Below are positions 61,492 through 64,000 of a DNA stretch of 64,000 bases, in pieces. Made by a program: the position numbers and the translations under genes. Origin of the DNA: Streptomyces cirratus (GTDB lineage: Bacteria > Actinomycetota > Actinomycetes > Streptomycetales > Streptomycetaceae); the NCBI RefSeq assembly GCF_014650775.1, contig NZ_BMVP01000019.1, positions 1 through 64,000 on the forward strand, written 5' to 3'. Numbering within the stretch: the stretch's first letter is position 1; each line of letters opens with the position of its first letter. The notes under the pieces were generated by a model. That model saw only the letters and a list, made by a program, of their open reading frames with translations, had not been told where the DNA came from and made no database searches.

Positions 61492-62130
61492 CCCCCGCGG
61501 GACGCGGTCTCGCGGGGACGGCCGGGGGCAGCCGGCCCCGTGCGCCCCGGCAGCAGGTCCGCCCGCACCCCGGCGGTTGGGCGTCGCCCGGCCCGGCACG
61601 GCCCTGCGGGCGCAGCACCACCGCACCGGCGCTCGCGTGCCCGGGCCCACCGAAGAATGGCCCCGCCGGTCCCGGACCGCCACGACGTGCGGCGTCCCGA
61701 CCGGTGCGGGATCCGGAACCCGCACGGCGGGCCGAGCCCCCCGCCACCCACCGGCCCGTGCGCCGCACCGGCAGCGGCGCTCGCACGTCCTTCCGGCCGC
61801 ACACCGCCGACGCGTGCCGCCACGGGCCCAGCCGTCGCCGGGAGGGGCGGCGTCCCCCATCGCCCCGAACCGCCGCGGCCCCGCCGCCCGCCGCCACTGC
61901 GCACCGTCAGGGACGTGCCCGGCAGGTGCCGGTTCCTCGCGGGCCGGGACGGCGGCGCCCGTCCGCACCACCCCGGCCCGCTCCCGGCGCCTGGCTGCCG
62001 CGGGCCCGGTCGCCCGCCGGGAGGGGGCGGGTCCGATCGGCCTCGGGTCAAGTGCCCCGCGTACGACGTCTGTTGTGCGCGGGCGGGGCGTCGTACCGTT
62101 CCACCGGCGGGGCGCGGAGAGGTCGGCCGG
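61492..62130. other. Intergenic region of about 640 bp with extreme GC content and no supported gene
   Basis: Composition is even more GC-rich than the surroundings, with many short palindromes. Open frames exist in it on both strands, but none shows a ribosome site, conserved motif or normal amino-acid balance (all are Arg/Pro/Gly/Ala-rich). It may be degraded coding sequence or simply spacer. Confidence 0.55.
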
Positions 62131-62138
62131 GCCCTTTC

Positions 62139-62167
62139 GTTCGCCAGCTGTACGGCACAAGGTCAGA
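62139..62167 (+). promoter_or_regulatory. Weak PHO-box-like direct repeats upstream of phospholipase C
   Basis: Three 7-mers at 11-base spacing, GTTCGCC (62139), GTACGGC (62150) and GGTCAGA (62161), resemble the PhoP direct-repeat unit GTTCACC at 6, 4 and 4 of 7 positions. The spacing is right, the match is weak. Confidence 0.28.
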
Positions 62168-62248
62168 CAAGGATCTCCGTCCGGTCCCCCGGGGCCGCTG
62201 TCCTTGGGGCGCCCCTCGCCCCCCTCCACACCCCCAGAGGTCTCCACC

Positions 62249-64000
62249 GTGGCTGAACTCAACCGTCGCAGGTTCCTGCAGATCGCGGGCGGCACGGCCG
62301 CCGCCGCCATGCTGAACGAGAGCATCGCTCGGGCCGCCGCCATTCCGGCACAGGGCAGCACCGGAACCATCCAGGACATCGAGCACATCGTCGTCCTCAT
62401 GCAGGAGAACCGTTCCTTCGACCAGTACTTCGGCACGATGAAGGGCGTACGCGGCTTCGGCGACCCGCGGCCCGTCCTCCAGGACAACGGCAAGTCCGTC
62501 TTCTACCAGTCCAACGGGACCAAGGACGTGCTGCCCTTCAACCCGCAGGTCGCCGACCTGGGCATGCAGTTCGTCGAAGGCCTCAACCACGACTGGGCGG
62601 GCGGCCACCAGGCCTACAACAACGGCAAGTACGACAAGTGGGTCCCGGCCAAGACCGCGACGACGATGGCGTACATGACGCGGAACGACATCCCGTTCCA
62701 CTACGCCCTCGCCGACGCCTTCACCGTCTGCGACGCCTACCACTGCTCCTTCATCGGCGCCACCGACCCCAACCGCTACTACATGTGGTCGGGTTACACG
62801 GGCAACGACGGCGTCGGCGGCGGCCCGGTCCTCGGCAACCAGGAGGCGGGCTACGGTTGGAAGACGTACCCCGAGCGGCTGGAGGCGGCCGGGGTCTCCT
62901 GGAAGATCTACCAGGACATCGGCGACGGCCTGAACGCGGCCGGCTCCTGGGGCTGGATCAGCGACGCCTTCCGCGGCAACTACGGTGACAACTCCCTGCT
63001 GTACTTCAACAGCTACCGGGGCGCCCAGCCCGGCGACGCCCTGTACGAGAAGGCCCGTACGGGCACCAACGCCAAGGCCGGCGAGGGCTACTTCGACAAG
63101 CTCCGCGCGGACGTCGTCGCCGGCACGCTGCCCCAGGTCTCCTGGATCGCCGCCCCGGAGGCGTTCAGCGAGCACCCGAACTGGCCCGTCAACTTCGGCG
63201 CCTGGTACATCTCGCAGGTCCTGGACGCGCTGACCGCGAACCCGGCGGTATGGGCGAAGACGGCGTTCTTCATCACCTACGACGAGAACGACGGGTTCTT
63301 CGACCACGTCGTCCCGCCGTACCCGCCGGCCTCCTCGGCCTGGGGCCTTTCCACGGCGGACGTCTCGAAGGACCTGTACGCCGGGGGCGGCGGCTACGCG
63401 GCCGGCCCCTACGGCCTCGGCCCGCGCGTCCCGATGATCGTCGTGTCCCCGTGGAGCAAGGGCGGCTACGTCTGCTCCGAGACCTTCGACCACACCTCGG
63501 TGATCCGTTTCATGGAGAAGCGCTTCGGGGTTCAGGAGCCCAACATCTCGCCGTGGCGCCGCGCCGTGTGCGGTGACCTGACCTCGGCGTTCGACTTCAC
63601 CAAGGCGGACGCCTCCCCGGCGCCGCTGCCCTCCACCGCCGGATACGTCCCGGCGGACCACAACGCGCACCCCTCCTACCACCCGGTCCCCCCGGCGACC
63701 GGCTCCCTGCCCAAGCAGGAGGGCGGCGCCAAGCCGACGCGCGCGCTGGGCTACGCCCCGTACGTGGACGGCAAGGCGACCGTGTCCACAGGCAAGTTCA
63801 CCCTGACGTTCTCCTCCGGCCCCGCCCTGGGCGCCCACTTCCACAGCACCTCCGGCAACCGCACCGACGGCCCGTGGCCCTACACCGTCGAGGCGGGCAA
63901 GACCCTGTCGGACACCTGGAGCACCAGCAGCTCCACCGGCTACCAGGTCAACCTCAGCGTCTGGGGGCCGAACGGGTTCCTGCGCACCTGGAAGGGCCCG
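62249..64000 (+). CDS. Tat-exported phosphocholine-type phospholipase C (partial, runs off the window)
   Basis: At least 584 residues; no stop codon before the window ends. Tat signal NRRRFLQIAGGTAAAA at the N-terminus. The phosphoesterase domain (PF04185 type) begins at VVLMQENRSFDQYFGTMKG with the metal and nucleophile residues, then DAYHCSFIGATDPNR, TYDENDGFFDHVVPP and SETFDHTSVIRFMEKRFG. From ~500 a C-terminal DUF756-like beta domain starts (GYAPYVDGKATVSTGKFTL in part) and continues past the edge. It hydrolyses phosphatidylcholine-like lipids outside the cell, releasing phosphate. GTG at 62249 after AGAGG. Confidence 0.92.
   Translation, partial: MAELNRRRFLQIAGGTAAAAMLNESIARAAAIPAQGSTGTIQDIEHIVVLMQENRSFDQYFGTMKGVRGFGDPRPVLQDNGKSVFYQSNGTKDVLPFNPQVADLGMQFVEGLNHDWAGGHQAYNNGKYDKWVPAKTATTMAYMTRNDIPFHYALADAFTVCDAYHCSFIGATDPNRYYMWSGYTGNDGVGGGPVLGNQEAGYGWKTYPERLEAAGVSWKIYQDIGDGLNAAGSWGWISDAFRGNYGDNSLLYFNSYRGAQPGDALYEKARTGTNAKAGEGYFDKLRADVVAGTLPQVSWIAAPEAFSEHPNWPVNFGAWYISQVLDALTANPAVWAKTAFFITYDENDGFFDHVVPPYPPASSAWGLSTADVSKDLYAGGGGYAAGPYGLGPRVPMIVVSPWSKGGYVCSETFDHTSVIRFMEKRFGVQEPNISPWRRAVCGDLTSAFDFTKADASPAPLPSTAGYVPADHNAHPSYHPVPPATGSLPKQEGGAKPTRALGYAPYVDGKATVSTGKFTLTFSSGPALGAHFHSTSGNRTDGPWPYTVEAGKTLSDTWSTSSSTGYQVNLSVWGPNGFLRTWKGP

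Noticed and set aside
61416..62051. Possible genes on either strand in the msrB-phospholipase gap.
   Set aside because: Arg/Pro/Gly-rich translations with no ribosome site or motif; treated as non-coding.
62048..63844. Minus-strand open frame of about 600 codons under the phospholipase.
   Set aside because: Shadow of a gene with a clear Tat signal and phosphoesterase motifs on the plus strand.

Overview
The window is high-GC DNA (strong G/C bias at third codon positions, many GTG starts, Tat/lipobox lipoproteins, ROK and DasR-type sugar control, chitin-sugar and xylose transporters, Fe-S aconitase with a MarR-type palindrome). Everything points to the conserved chromosome core of a Streptomyces. 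Gene order matches, from memory, the S. coelicolor interval from aconitase (about SCO5999) through ngcEFG, rok7B7, xylFGH, dxs, fadAB, rnd, hemE, hemQ, the SCO6045-type gene, murC and msrB. No rRNA, tRNA, CRISPR array or intact insertion sequence was seen.

Layout. 1-5.1 kb: a cytochrome P450, an ABC exporter and a membrane protein of unknown function, all on the minus strand. 5.2-9.9 kb: a MurA-type enzyme carrying an N-terminal XRE helix-turn-helix, then a Tat-exported amidohydrolase divergent from a LacI regulator, with a palindrome between them. 10-12.8 kb: aconitase with a TamR-like palindrome and an iron-box-like site. 13-21.5 kb: carbon uptake, with ngcEFG (N-acetylglucosamine/chitobiose), the ROK regulator rok7B7 and xylFGH (xylose). 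21.7-25.2 kb: dxs (isoprenoid precursors) and an amino-acid permease. 25.2-36.7 kb: a cell-surface block with an LCP ligase, a predicted propeller protein, a CDP-alcohol phosphatidyltransferase, a 1479-residue GT2/GT2/glycerophosphotransferase, an SGNH hydrolase, an Ig-like protein and a phosphodiester glycosidase. The last five are translationally coupled or nearly so, and the block looks like a teichoic-acid-type wall glycopolymer locus. 36.8-41.6 kb: fadB-fadA beta-oxidation operon and RNase D. 41.7-48.5 kb: orphan response regulator, DUF3000 protein, and haem genes hemE, hemY and hemQ with a CoA-disulfide-reductase-like enzyme between them. A 181-bp MITE-like element abuts hemE and supplies its stop codon. 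48.6-52.8 kb: a secreted peptidase-like hydrolase, a Cys-rich TIGR04222-type membrane protein and a DUF692 (MNIO) enzyme. 53-61.5 kb: housekeeping genes (PTH2-type hydrolase, AIM24, polysaccharide deacetylase, PPK2, OsmC, ZapE, RibD-C reductase, small conserved protein, murC, msrB). 62.2 kb to the end: a Tat-exported phospholipase C cut by the window edge.

The most unusual system is at 50395-52823. An MNIO enzyme fused to a C-terminal domain resembling the DUF2063 partner of bufferin-type RiPP systems overlaps by four bases a membrane protein whose tail is a Cys/Ser/Gly tandem repeat with ten cysteines. I infer that the enzyme oxidatively modifies the cysteine tail of its membrane-anchored neighbour; this is not demonstrated by sequence alone.
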